The translations under genes were made by a program, and so were the position numbers. 64,000 bases of DNA from Comamonadaceae bacterium UBA2121 (lineage in GTDB: Bacteria > Pseudomonadota > Gammaproteobacteria > Burkholderiales > Burkholderiaceae_C), in NCBI GenBank assembly GCA_002331385.1, contig DCYB01000003.1:1-64000 (forward strand), read 5' to 3'. The notes under the pieces are model-generated. The model saw nothing but the letters and a program-made list of their open reading frames with translations. It was not told the origin of the DNA and made no database searches. Positions within the stretch are counted from its first letter, which is position 1. Each line of letters opens with the position of its first letter. Below are positions 9,086 to 17,521 of the stretch, in pieces.

Positions 9086-9976
9086 ATGGATGAGCATCGC
9101 CTGAAGTGCTTCGTCGCGGTCTACGAGACGGGCAGCGTCTCTGCCGCCGCCGCGCGCCTGCACATGACGCAGCCGCCTCTCAGCATCCTGCTGCGCAAGC
9201 TGGAGGACGAGTTGGGCGTGACACTGTTCGACCGCACCGGCCACCGCCTTGCGCCCACGGCCACGGGCGAGCTGTTCTACCTGCGCGCCAAGTCCCTGCA
9301 AGCCAATATCTCCGCCATGCGGCGCGAGCTGCACGAGTCCGAACAGGGTGCGCGCGGCACGGTGCGCATTGGCTGCGCGACGGCGGCCAGCCTGTTCATC
9401 ATGCCCAGCGTGATGAAGCACATCGACGAGCAGCAACTCCACATCACCGTGCATGTGTACGAGGGCGAATCCACCTACATGCTGCAGCGCCTGCGCGAGC
9501 GCAGTCTGGACATGGTGATCAGCCGCAGCCACTTCATCGCGCCCGAGTTCGAAAGCCGCGTCGCCATGGACGAGCCACTGCGCGTGGCGCTTCCGCCCGG
9601 CCACCGGCTGTTGGCGCAGCGTGGGTGCGTGCACATGGCCGATCTGCGCGATGAACGCTTTTTGCTGCACAACTCGCTGCTGGGCACCGGCATTTCAGAC
9701 ATGCTCATGCGCGCCTGCCACGACGCTGGTTTTTCCCCGCAGGTGAGCTACACCGGCGTCGAGACGCTGCCCATGCTCTTCATGGTGCAGCAAGGCCTGG
9801 GCATCGCCTTTGCGCCGGAGAGCTTCGCCACGCTCGGCATACAGGGGCTGCCGCCGTTGCACGCATTGGCCGACGAGGGCCTGCGCACGCACCTCAACGT
9901 GGTCTGGCACCGCCACTTGCCGCTGGCTCCGGCGGGCGCGCGGCTGCGTGATTTCATCCTAGAACAACACGGTTGA
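9086..9976 (+). CDS. LysR-family transcriptional regulator
   Basis: A 296-residue LysR-type regulator with the N-terminal helix-turn-helix LKCFVAVYETGSVSAAAARL followed by HMTQPPLSILLRKLEDELG. The remaining residues form the effector domain. It is divergent from the Bug receptor and M81 peptidase unit, which it most likely controls. The downstream gap to rtcB is long, so it appears to be transcribed alone. Confidence 0.93.
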   Translation: MDEHRLKCFVAVYETGSVSAAAARLHMTQPPLSILLRKLEDELGVTLFDRTGHRLAPTATGELFYLRAKSLQANISAMRRELHESEQGARGTVRIGCATAASLFIMPSVMKHIDEQQLHITVHVYEGESTYMLQRLRERSLDMVISRSHFIAPEFESRVAMDEPLRVALPPGHRLLAQRGCVHMADLRDERFLLHNSLLGTGISDMLMRACHDAGFSPQVSYTGVETLPMLFMVQQGLGIAFAPESFATLGIQGLPPLHALADEGLRTHLNVVWHRHLPLAPAGARLRDFILEQHG

Positions 9977-10459
9977 TGGCAGCGACACGAGTCCGTTGAT
10001 CGCAGCTTGCACACAAGGTCATGCACAGTCTTATCCACAAGTTGCTCATTGGAGGAATGTCAGATTCTGCTGGCCAAACCGTTTCCAGCCCCCTGTGAAC
10101 AACGTGTGGATTGCACGGCCCAGGGCGCCGCCACGTCGACGTTGTCCAGCGCCTTTTCGTCTTCCTGCAGCAGCGTCAAGTGGCGTTGCGTGGTGCGCAG
10201 CTCGAAATGGTGGCGCCCATGGCAAAGCGCAACGCACACGCACGCGCCGTTGGTGGCACGCCGGCAGTTGGAAGCCATCGACACGCTGCTCAATACCGCG
10301 TTCTCGGCGCAGGGTTGGCCGCTGCGTTTGCTGGCCCGCGAAATGATGTCGCCCCGCCCATATTTTTCGGCGCTGATGCCGCAGGAAATCCAACACAAGA
10401 TCGCCATCCTCAAGCACACCCTGCAAGGAAAAGAACCATGTCTGATCCAACGAAATTGA
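9977..10459 (+). pseudogene. Gap before rtcB holding a possible decayed gene
   Basis: The 461 bp between the LysR stop and the rtcB start hold no intact gene I can identify. One plus-strand frame is open from about 10007 to a stop at 10457-10459, overlapping the start of rtcB by 22 bases. Its last 55 or so codons look coding (for example QLEAIDTLLNTAF, then PYFSALMPQEIQHKIAILK) with GC-rich third positions. The upstream half reads as low-complexity, with no credible start or ribosome site. This fits the 3' end of a gene whose 5' part has decayed or shifted frame. I do not recognise the family. Confidence 0.3.
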
Positions 10460-11673
10460 ATTACCACGTGGAGCAAGCGCCCCAGGGCGTGCCCGTAAAA
10501 ATGTGGACCAAGGGAGTGCCCGTGGAAGACGACGCGCGCAAGCAGCTTGCCAATGCGGCGCAGTTGCCCATCGTCTTCAAGCACATTGCCGCCATGCCGG
10601 ACGTGCACCTCGGTATCGGTGCCACCATCGGCTCGGTGATTCCCACGATCCGCGCCATAATCCCGGCGGCGGTCGGCGTGGATATCGGCTGCGGCATGAT
10701 GGCCGCCAAAACCACGCTGCGCGCCGAAGATCTGCCCGATCACCTCGGGCCGCTGCGCTCGGCGATCGAACAGGCCGTTCCCCACGGCTTCGCGCCTAAG
10801 CACCGTGGCCGCGATACGGGTGCCTGGGATACCACGCCCGAAGCCGTAGACCGCGCATGGGCAGGACTGGTGGACGAGTTCAACCAGTTGGCTGAACTGC
10901 ATCCGCGCCTGAAGAACACCAACAACCACAAGCATCTGGGAACGCTGGGTTCGGGCAATCACTTTGTCGAGGTGTGTATCGATGAAACCGGCTTTGTGTG
11001 GTTCATGCTGCACTCCGGCTCGCGTGGAGTGGGCAACGCCATCGGTAACCACTTCATCGAACTGGCGAAGAAGGATGCGGAACGCAACATGCGCAACCTG
11101 CCTGATAAGGACCTGGCGTACTTTGAAGAAGGCGCGCAGTACTTTGGCGACTATGTGCGCGCCGTGTCGTGGGCGCAGAAGTTCGCGACGAAGAACCGCG
11201 AAGTGATGATGACCCATGTGATCGCCGCCGCGCGCAAGGTGATCGCCAAGCCGTTCGAGTCGCATGTGGAAGCGGTGAACTGTCACCACAACTACGTGCA
11301 GAAGGAGCATCACTTTGGTGAAGACGTGTTCGTGACGCGCAAGGGTGCCGTGAGCGCCAAGCGCGGCCAGTTGGGCATCATCCCCGGAAGCATGGGGGCG
11401 CGCAGCTACATCGTTCGCGGACTCGGAAATCCCGAGAGCTTCGAGAGCTGCAGCCATGGCGCTGGCCGCGTGATGAGCCGCACCAAGGCGAAGAAGATGT
11501 ACACCGTCGCAGACCAGATCAAGGCGACCGAAGGCGTGGAATGCCGCAAGGACGCCGACGTGATCGACGAGATCCCGATGGCCTACAAGGACATCGACGC
11601 CGTCATGCAGGCGCAGAGCGATCTCGTGGAGGTCGTGCATACGCTCAAGCAGGTGGTGTGTGTGAAGGGCTGA
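10438..11673 (+). CDS. rtcB: RtcB-family RNA-splicing ligase
   Basis: A 411-residue RtcB ligase, which joins RNA 2',3'-cyclic-phosphate or 3'-phosphate ends to 5'-OH ends using GTP and Mn2+ in RNA repair. Family landmarks are PDVHLGIGATIGSVIP, the metal-binding GVDIGCGM (Asp82, Cys85), GSGNHFVEV, HSGSRGVGN, and SHGAGRVMSRTKAK near the end with the histidine that is guanylylated in the family. The ATG at 10438 follows CAAGGAAAAGAACC; upstream in-frame sequence is not RtcB-like. No archease, RtcA or RtcR gene is adjacent, so its control is not evident here. Confidence 0.96.
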   Translation: MSDPTKLNYHVEQAPQGVPVKMWTKGVPVEDDARKQLANAAQLPIVFKHIAAMPDVHLGIGATIGSVIPTIRAIIPAAVGVDIGCGMMAAKTTLRAEDLPDHLGPLRSAIEQAVPHGFAPKHRGRDTGAWDTTPEAVDRAWAGLVDEFNQLAELHPRLKNTNNHKHLGTLGSGNHFVEVCIDETGFVWFMLHSGSRGVGNAIGNHFIELAKKDAERNMRNLPDKDLAYFEEGAQYFGDYVRAVSWAQKFATKNREVMMTHVIAAARKVIAKPFESHVEAVNCHHNYVQKEHHFGEDVFVTRKGAVSAKRGQLGIIPGSMGARSYIVRGLGNPESFESCSHGAGRVMSRTKAKKMYTVADQIKATEGVECRKDADVIDEIPMAYKDIDAVMQAQSDLVEVVHTLKQVVCVKG

Positions 11674-11833
11674 CCACCATCGAGCTGGATGGCGCCGCGG
11701 GAAAGGGCGGCGGCCAGCCGATCGTGCTGCGCAACATCCGCCGCGCATGGATGCGGGCTTCATCTCTAGGCATGGGCCGCGCTTGGGCCTAGCATGGCGG
11801 GATTGAACTGACCACTTCCGGAGACAAGCAACG

Positions 11834-12637
11834 ATGCGCGCCGACGCCACTTCCACCTCTTCCTCCATTCCTGCACTGCCCCATGCGCTGGTCACGCGCG
11901 ATGCGCACGGGGTATACACATTGCAGATTCACGAGGCCAAAAGCCTCAATATCCTGTCGACGCCCGTCATACGCGATCTGACTGCGGCGGCGCGCTGGAT
12001 TGGGGCGCAGCCGGATGCGCGTGCGGTCATCGTGCGCGGCACGGGCGACAAGGCGTTTGTCGGGGGCGCGAACATCTACGAGATGGCCGAACTCAATCCG
12101 CAACGCGCCCGCGAGTTCATCACCGGCCTGCGCCACTTGTGCGAGGCCATTGCCGATCTGCCGGTGCCGACGATCGCGCGCATCAGTGGCTTTTGTCTTG
12201 GTGGCGGATTGGAACTGGCTGCCGCATGCGACATCCGGCTGGGCTCGGACGATTCGGTGTTCGGCATGCCGGAGGTGCGCGTGGGCATTCCCTCGGTCAT
12301 CCATGCCGCGCTGCTGCCTGCGCTGATTGGCCCCGGCGCGACCAACTGGCTGCTGCTGACGGGCGAAAACGTCGATGCCGCGCAGGCCCTGCGCTGGGGT
12401 TTCCTGCAATTTGCCTGTGCGCCAAGCGAGCTCGATGCGCTGGTGCAGCGCACGGTCACGCCCATCCTGTCCAGCGGTCCACGCGCCATCCGCTCGCAAA
12501 AGGCTTTGCTGCAGTATTGGCGACACGCCAGCGAAGAAGCCGCGCTCGATCGCAGCGTGGATGCATTCGGCGCCGCTTTCACCACCGACGAACCGCGCAC
12601 TTACATGGCACCCTTCCTGACGCGCAAGCGGCATTGA
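11834..12637 (+). CDS. Enoyl-CoA hydratase/isomerase (crotonase) family
   Basis: A 267-residue crotonase-fold protein. Both catalytic glutamates of classical enoyl-CoA hydratases are kept: Glu127 in GGGLELA and Glu147 in MPEVRVG. The oxyanion-hole segment around residues 76-80 reads VGGAN. It is the only gene in the 11.8-20.7 kb block on the plus strand and converges with the RraA gene. It may act with the catabolic locus or stand alone; the acyl group is unknown. Confidence 0.9.
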   Translation: MRADATSTSSSIPALPHALVTRDAHGVYTLQIHEAKSLNILSTPVIRDLTAAARWIGAQPDARAVIVRGTGDKAFVGGANIYEMAELNPQRAREFITGLRHLCEAIADLPVPTIARISGFCLGGGLELAAACDIRLGSDDSVFGMPEVRVGIPSVIHAALLPALIGPGATNWLLLTGENVDAAQALRWGFLQFACAPSELDALVQRTVTPILSSGPRAIRSQKALLQYWRHASEEAALDRSVDAFGAAFTTDEPRTYMAPFLTRKRH

Positions 12638-12645
12638 GCCGCGCG

Positions 12646-13368
12646 TCAGTGGATGTCTGCGGACTTCTGGAACGCTGCCTTGAGCGCATGCCAACTGAAG
12701 TCCGCCTGCCGGGCCGCCGCGATCACCACGGCTTCCTTCGCCGTCAACAGCGCGACGACCGCCGGAATCTCTGCCGCACAGGCCTCGGGAATGACGACAG
12801 CGCCGTGCTGGTCCGCATGCACCAGATCGCCGGACTGCACCGCCATGCCCGCCACGGTCACTGGCACGCCCACGTCCACCACGTGTACGTGGGCGTGGCT
12901 TGGCATGACGGAGCCGGCCAGCATCTGGAAGTCGCTCGCGTTCTGGGGAATGTCGCGGATTGATCCATTGGTGATCACGCCCTTCGCACCCAAGCCGCGA
13001 TGCACATGCGAGTTCACCTCGCCCCAGAATGAGCCGAATCCGGCGCGTGTGCCGTCCAGGTCCTGCAGCACAATGATGCTGGGCTTCGGGCCGCCTTCGT
13101 CCACGTATTCATACCAGCGCAGGCGCACCTGCTTTTGCTGCTCCGCGCTCCAGCGCGTGGGCTGCACCGCGCGAATGGTGCCGGTGCGCGCATAGCCCAC
13201 CACGGCAGGCATGGCGGGATAGATGCAGCGCAGCGGCTCGGTGTTGAAGCCGTGATTGCAGTAGGCCGGATCGATCACCTCCAGCGCATTGCAGATGGTG
13301 GGCGTGTCATAGCTTGCCAGTTGCTCCAGCAAGATTGCGGGCAGCGCACCCGATGCAGGGCTCAGCAT
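12646..13368 (-). CDS. RraA-fold protein, possible oxo-acid aldolase
   Basis: A 240-residue RraA-family protein. Members include 4-carboxy-4-hydroxy-2-oxoadipate aldolases, oxaloacetate decarboxylases and the RNase E inhibitor RraA. The enzyme-type motif ITNGSIRDI (Arg138-Asp139) with an upstream GEVNSHV segment supports a metal-dependent aldolase or decarboxylase rather than an RNase E regulator. It starts 1 bp after the stop of the ThDP enzyme, so the two are almost certainly translationally coupled and likely handle consecutive 2-oxo-acid steps. Confidence 0.85.
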   Translation of the reverse strand: MLSPASGALPAILLEQLASYDTPTICNALEVIDPAYCNHGFNTEPLRCIYPAMPAVVGYARTGTIRAVQPTRWSAEQQKQVRLRWYEYVDEGGPKPSIIVLQDLDGTRAGFGSFWGEVNSHVHRGLGAKGVITNGSIRDIPQNASDFQMLAGSVMPSHAHVHVVDVGVPVTVAGMAVQSGDLVHADQHGAVVIPEACAAEIPAVVALLTAKEAVVIAAARQADFSWHALKAAFQKSADIH

Positions 13369-13369
13369 G

Positions 13370-14971
13370 TCAAAGCACCGCCTCGATCAGGAACGGGCCC
13401 TTGCGCTGAAGCGCCGAGCGCATGGCAGCACCGAACTCGGCGATGTTGGACACCCGCACCGCCTCCATGCCGCTGGCGTTGGCCATTTGCACCCAGTTGA
13501 TGCTGGGGTTGTCCAGATCGAGCATGCGGCAGGCGTTCTCGCCCGGTGTGCCCGCACCCACGCTCTTGAATTCTCCACGCAGGATGGCGTAGGTACGGTT
13601 GGAGAGAATGATGTTCAGCACGTCGAGCTGCTCGCGCGCCTGCGTCCACAGACCCTGCACGGTATACATCGCGCTGCCATCGGCCTGCATGAGAACCACT
13701 TTGCGGTCCGGGCAGGCCACGGCAGCGCCTGTCGCCAACGGAATGCCGTTGCCGATCGCGCCTCCAGTGATCTGCAGATAGTCGTGCGGCGCGGCCTGCA
13801 TGGTGTAGCGGAAAAAGTCACGCCCCGAGCTGACGGTTTCGTCGCAGACGATGGCGTTGTCCGGAATCAGCGCGGCCATGGCCTGCGCAAAGGTTTGCGG
13901 ATTGATGGGCGTGGCGGCACTCCAGTCGAGCTGGTCCGAGGGCTGTTGGCCCGGCCGGGCCTGCAGCGATTGCGGACGCGCTCCCGCGCCGACGGCGTCG
14001 GCAAGATGGCGCAGGCTGTCCATCGCGTCCGTGCCCAGTGGGCTCAGCTGGATGACCTCGCAATCGGGCGCCAACATGGAGCCGGGCTTGCCCGGATAGG
14101 CGAAGAACGCCACCGGTGCCTTCGCGTTGACGAGCACCACGCGCTTGTAGGGCGCGAGCAGCTTGACCGCCAGATCCACGCTGTAGGGAATGCGCTCGAT
14201 GGCGACCCGCCCCTTGCCGCGCTGGGTGCGCGCATTCGATTGCTGCGCCAGCAAGTGCGCGCCCGTGCGCTCTGCAATCGACTGCGCCAGCGCCAGCCCA
14301 TCCTCGCGCAGCGCACGGCCCGAGAGCAGGATCAGCGTCGAGCCGTCCGCCCCAGCCTGCAATGCCGCCACGCTGCGGCGCAGCGCGTCGCCGTCCAGCG
14401 CCAGCGTTTCGTTGCTGCGCGCCTGCACGGGCGTGGCTGAGGTGGAGGACCACGCCGCATCGGCTGGCAGGATCAGCGTCGTCACCCCGCCGCCCAGACT
14501 GCGCGACTCGTGAATGGCCTCGGCGGCGCGCTGCGCCACCTCGTTCACGTTGCGCACGCGCCCGACCCATTTCGACATGGGGCGCGCCAGCGATTCGATG
14601 TCGCTGGTGAGCGGTGCGTCAAAGTGCAGGTGATAGCTGGCGTGGTCGCCCACGATGTTGACCATCGGCGTGTTGGCGCGGCGTGCGTTGTGCATATTGG
14701 CCAAGGCATTCGCCATTCCCGGGCCGGTGTGCAGCAGCGTGCAGGCAGGCTTGTCGGCCATGCGCGCATAGCCATCCGCCGCGCCGCTCACCACCCCTTC
14801 GAACAGGCCGAGCACACAGCGCATTCTGGGCTTGCGATCCAGCGCGGCGACAAAGTGCATCTCCGACGTGCCGGGGTTGGCGAAACACACGTCGACCTCG
14901 TTGGCCAGCAGCGTGTCCACCAGTACATCGGCTCCGTTCGTGGGGTGGTCCTGTTTGTTCGACTGATCCAT
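13370..14971 (-). CDS. ThDP-dependent acetolactate synthase-like enzyme
   Basis: A 533-residue thiamine-diphosphate enzyme of the acetolactate synthase/benzoylformate decarboxylase superfamily. The N-terminal Pyr domain has the activating glutamate (Glu37) in FANPGTSEMHF; the C-terminal domain has an ADG...N ThDP/Mg2+ motif, a mild variant of GDG...NN. It is more likely a 2-oxo-acid decarboxylase or carboligase of a catabolic route than biosynthetic IlvB, since no small subunit or ilv gene is adjacent. The ATG at 14971 begins at the family-like sequence; an in-frame start 42 bases upstream adds non-conserved residues. It lies between a Bug receptor and the RraA gene. Confidence 0.88.
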   Translation of the reverse strand: MDQSNKQDHPTNGADVLVDTLLANEVDVCFANPGTSEMHFVAALDRKPRMRCVLGLFEGVVSGAADGYARMADKPACTLLHTGPGMANALANMHNARRANTPMVNIVGDHASYHLHFDAPLTSDIESLARPMSKWVGRVRNVNEVAQRAAEAIHESRSLGGGVTTLILPADAAWSSTSATPVQARSNETLALDGDALRRSVAALQAGADGSTLILLSGRALREDGLALAQSIAERTGAHLLAQQSNARTQRGKGRVAIERIPYSVDLAVKLLAPYKRVVLVNAKAPVAFFAYPGKPGSMLAPDCEVIQLSPLGTDAMDSLRHLADAVGAGARPQSLQARPGQQPSDQLDWSAATPINPQTFAQAMAALIPDNAIVCDETVSSGRDFFRYTMQAAPHDYLQITGGAIGNGIPLATGAAVACPDRKVVLMQADGSAMYTVQGLWTQAREQLDVLNIILSNRTYAILRGEFKSVGAGTPGENACRMLDLDNPSINWVQMANASGMEAVRVSNIAEFGAAMRSALQRKGPFLIEAVL

Positions 14972-15059
14972 GGCTCTGTCTCTCTGTTGTCCGTGGCGGC
15001 TTGCGCGCCGCAAGGGGTGAAGGGGTTGCTTGAAGGATATGGTCAGGTGCGCCGGTGGC

Positions 15060-16049
15060 TCACTTGTCCACGGTGATCTTGTTGTCCTCGATGACCTTCT
15101 TCCACACCTGGCTGCCGTTGTCGATCATCTTCACCATGTCGCCCCGCATGATGTCGGTGGGCTCCGCGCCCAACGCCGTCACCTTGGCGCGGTAGTCAGG
15201 GTTGCCGATGACCTTGCGGCTGGCGTTGGTGAGCTTGTCCACCACCGGCGCGGGCACGCCCTTGGGCACCATCAGGCCGAACCAGCTGTAGAACACCAGA
15301 TTGGGGAAGCCGCTTTCCTTGAACGTAGGCACGTTGGGCGACGACGGGATGCGCTCTGCCGTGCTGACCGCGATGCCGCGAATCTTGCCGGCTTCGAGTT
15401 GCTTCATCATGGACGGGTACTGATCGACCAGCGCCGTCACCTGTCCGCCCAGCACCGCGGGCAAAAATTCCGCCATGCCCTTGAACGGCACGTGCATCCA
15501 CTCAAAGCCCGCCGTGCTGGCCAGCAGCGTGCCCGAGAGGTGGTTCGATGAGCCCACGCCCGGCGTGGCAAACGAGAGCTTGCCGGGGTGCTTCTTCGCA
15601 TCCTTGATCAGGTCGTCCAGCGTCTTGTAGGGCGACTCGGCGCTCACGCCGAACACCACGCCCATGCGGCCCATCACCGCAATCTGCTCAAAGTCTTTCT
15701 TCAGGTTATAGGGCAGCGATTTGTACAGGTGCGGCGATACTTCGAACGTGCCCGCGTTGGACTGCCCCAGCGTGTAGCCGTCGGGCGCGGCCTGCGCCGC
15801 CAGCGAGGTGCCCAACTGCCCAGCGGCGCCCGGCTTGTTCTCCACCACGATGGACTGACCAAGTTCGCGCCCGAGAAATTCGCAGAAATTGCGCGCCATG
15901 AGATCGGCCGTGCCTCCGGGCGGATACGGCACGATGATCTTGACGGGCCGATTCGGGTAGTCGTCCGCTGCTTGCGCGGGAGCCACTCCCATCAACGCAA
16001 GTGCCGACAGCAGCACACAGGAAAAGCCATGTTTCGCACGCTTGCACAT
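15060..16049 (-). CDS. Bug-family tripartite tricarboxylate receptor
   Basis: A 329-residue periplasmic binding protein with signal peptide MCKRAKHGFSCVLLSALALM and A-Q-A cleavage. Family motifs YPNRPVKIIVPYPPGGTADL and HVPFKGMAEFLPAVLGGQV are present. The ATG at 16049 has GAGGAGA upstream; a longer start 81 bases earlier encodes no plausible signal. It lies 84 bp downstream of the thiol dioxygenase and 88 bp upstream of the ThDP enzyme, all on one strand, and probably captures the substrate of this locus. Confidence 0.92.
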   Translation of the reverse strand: MCKRAKHGFSCVLLSALALMGVAPAQAADDYPNRPVKIIVPYPPGGTADLMARNFCEFLGRELGQSIVVENKPGAAGQLGTSLAAQAAPDGYTLGQSNAGTFEVSPHLYKSLPYNLKKDFEQIAVMGRMGVVFGVSAESPYKTLDDLIKDAKKHPGKLSFATPGVGSSNHLSGTLLASTAGFEWMHVPFKGMAEFLPAVLGGQVTALVDQYPSMMKQLEAGKIRGIAVSTAERIPSSPNVPTFKESGFPNLVFYSWFGLMVPKGVPAPVVDKLTNASRKVIGNPDYRAKVTALGAEPTDIMRGDMVKMIDNGSQVWKKVIEDNKITVDK

Positions 16050-16133
16050 TCCATCGTCTCCTCTGTTGGTACACCGGATCGCCCCTGCTGCGCGCCATGC
16101 GTGGTGAGGGCATGGCGTGGACGTTGTCAACCG

Positions 16134-16685
16134 TCAGTTGGCATAGCCAGAAACAAATTCCTTGGCCGCGCCGCTGGCGGGATCGAACACATGGCGCCGC
16201 ACCTTGCCGATGTCCGCGCCATACACGTGGATGCTGATCGACACGCGGTCATCAAACGCATTCACCACCTGGTGGATGTCGCCAACGGTGGGCGACACCG
16301 CTTCCACATCTCCGGGTTCGAGCCGCGCCTGTTGCGTCGCGGTCAGCGTGCCGGTGTTTTCATCGCGCTCGAACGACTGCGCCACTTCTGCATTGCGCAG
16401 CATGCCGATCAGGCCCCAGACCGTGTGGTCGTGGATCGGCGTCTTCTGCCCCGGCCCCCAGACAAAACTGACCACGGAGAAGCTGTCGTCCGGTGCGCAA
16501 TACAGCTTGTACTGCTGATAGAACTGCGGATGCGGCACGGCATGCCGGTCTTCGAGCCAGTCGTCGTGGCGCACCAGATCGCCCAGCAGGCGCGTGCCTT
16601 CCTCCAGAATGCGGGGTTCGTCGCGCGGGCCGTCGTTCACCAGTCGGGTCATCGCAGTGATGAAGTCTTCAAATCGCTTGTGCAT
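16134..16685 (-). CDS. Cupin thiol dioxygenase, possibly 3-mercaptopropionate type
   Basis: A 183-residue cupin of the cysteine dioxygenase family, non-haem iron enzymes that oxidise thiols to sulfinic acids. Iron ligands are visible as His85-x-His87 (PIHDHTVWG) and His138 (GDIHQVV). The Ser-His-Tyr triad is present as S151-x-H153-x-Y155 (SIHVYG). The substrate-carboxylate position falls in FYQQYKLY (residues 55-62), Gln rather than the Arg of true cysteine dioxygenases. In this family the Gln type is associated with 3-mercaptopropionate. The substrate call is therefore an inference; the fold and chemistry are firm. It sits between a crotonase and a Bug receptor in the same-strand cluster. 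Confidence 0.85.
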   Translation of the reverse strand: MHKRFEDFITAMTRLVNDGPRDEPRILEEGTRLLGDLVRHDDWLEDRHAVPHPQFYQQYKLYCAPDDSFSVVSFVWGPGQKTPIHDHTVWGLIGMLRNAEVAQSFERDENTGTLTATQQARLEPGDVEAVSPTVGDIHQVVNAFDDRVSISIHVYGADIGKVRRHVFDPASGAAKEFVSGYAN

Positions 16686-16732
16686 GTCTCTCGGTTCTTG
16701 AAATGAGGGGTGCGGGTGCAGACACCCTGCAC

Positions 16733-17485
16733 CTACTTGCCCGTGTATACCGGCTGGCGCTTTTCCTTGAAAGCGGTCATACCCTCACGGTAGTCCGCGC
16801 TCTCCTCCAGACTCTTCAATTGCCGCAGCGTGCGCGCCATCTGCTCGGACGGCCCCTTGGGCAGCACCTCGTTGTTGACGAATCGCTTGAGCGTGGCCAG
16901 CACCATCGGCGACATGCGCGCCAGCTCGCCCGCCATCTGCAGCGCCACGTTCACCTGTTCGCCGACCGGCGTGACCTCGTTGACAAAGCCCAGGTCGTAG
17001 GCGCGGCGCGCTTCCAGCGTGCGGCACAGCAGGATCAGGTCCATGGCCGCATGGTGCGGCATGCGGCCTGCGAGGCCCGCGATGATGCCGCCCGTAAAGC
17101 CCACCTTGGCCTCGGGATAGTTGAACTTGGTGGACTCGGAGGCAACCAGCAGATCGGTCATCATCGCGAGCACCAGCGCACCGCCAATGCACCAGCCGCT
17201 GAGCGCGCCAATGATGGGCTTGTCGGTCTGGAAACCCACGGTGGGAATGCAGCGCCACAGCTCGGGAAATTCATGCAGGTCCGCGCCCGCCGAGAACGCA
17301 TCATTGCCCGCCGCCGTCAGCACCGCCACGCGCGTGTCCGGGTCGGCGTCAAAGCGGATGAAGGCATCCTGCAGTTCGCGCACGACGGTGGCGTTGAGCG
17401 CATTCTTCTTCTGCGGACGATTGATGGTGAACAGCACCACGCCATCGCCCTTGTCTTCCACCAGCAGGCATTGGTAATCCGGCAT
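16733..17485 (-). CDS. Crotonase-family enzyme with one catalytic Glu replaced
   Basis: A 250-residue crotonase-fold protein. The first catalytic glutamate of classical hydratases is replaced by Val105 (GGALVLA), while the second is kept (Glu125 in YPEAKVG). This pattern is seen in isomerases, hydrolases and lyases of the fold, so simple hydratase activity should not be assumed. The ATG at 17485 has AAGGAGA 11 bases upstream; an in-frame start at 17521 would overlap less conserved sequence. It lies 36 bp downstream of the ADP-forming acyl-CoA synthetase, consistent with acting on the CoA ester it makes. Confidence 0.88.
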   Translation of the reverse strand: MPDYQCLLVEDKGDGVVLFTINRPQKKNALNATVVRELQDAFIRFDADPDTRVAVLTAAGNDAFSAGADLHEFPELWRCIPTVGFQTDKPIIGALSGWCIGGALVLAMMTDLLVASESTKFNYPEAKVGFTGGIIAGLAGRMPHHAAMDLILLCRTLEARRAYDLGFVNEVTPVGEQVNVALQMAGELARMSPMVLATLKRFVNNEVLPKGPSEQMARTLRQLKSLEESADYREGMTAFKEKRQPVYTGK

Positions 17486-17521
17486 TGCTTGGGTCTCCTT
17501 GTCTTGTCGCTTCTCGGTCAT

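Noticed and set aside
6397..10039. Perfect DnaA-box words TTATCCACA at 6397 and 10031, and another at 20546 (minus)
   Set aside because: Three scattered 9-mers in 64 kb are only modestly above chance, with no clustering, AT-rich unwinding region or replication genes.
10060..11919. 619-codon minus-strand frame
   Set aside because: Antisense of rtcB; no recognisable domain.
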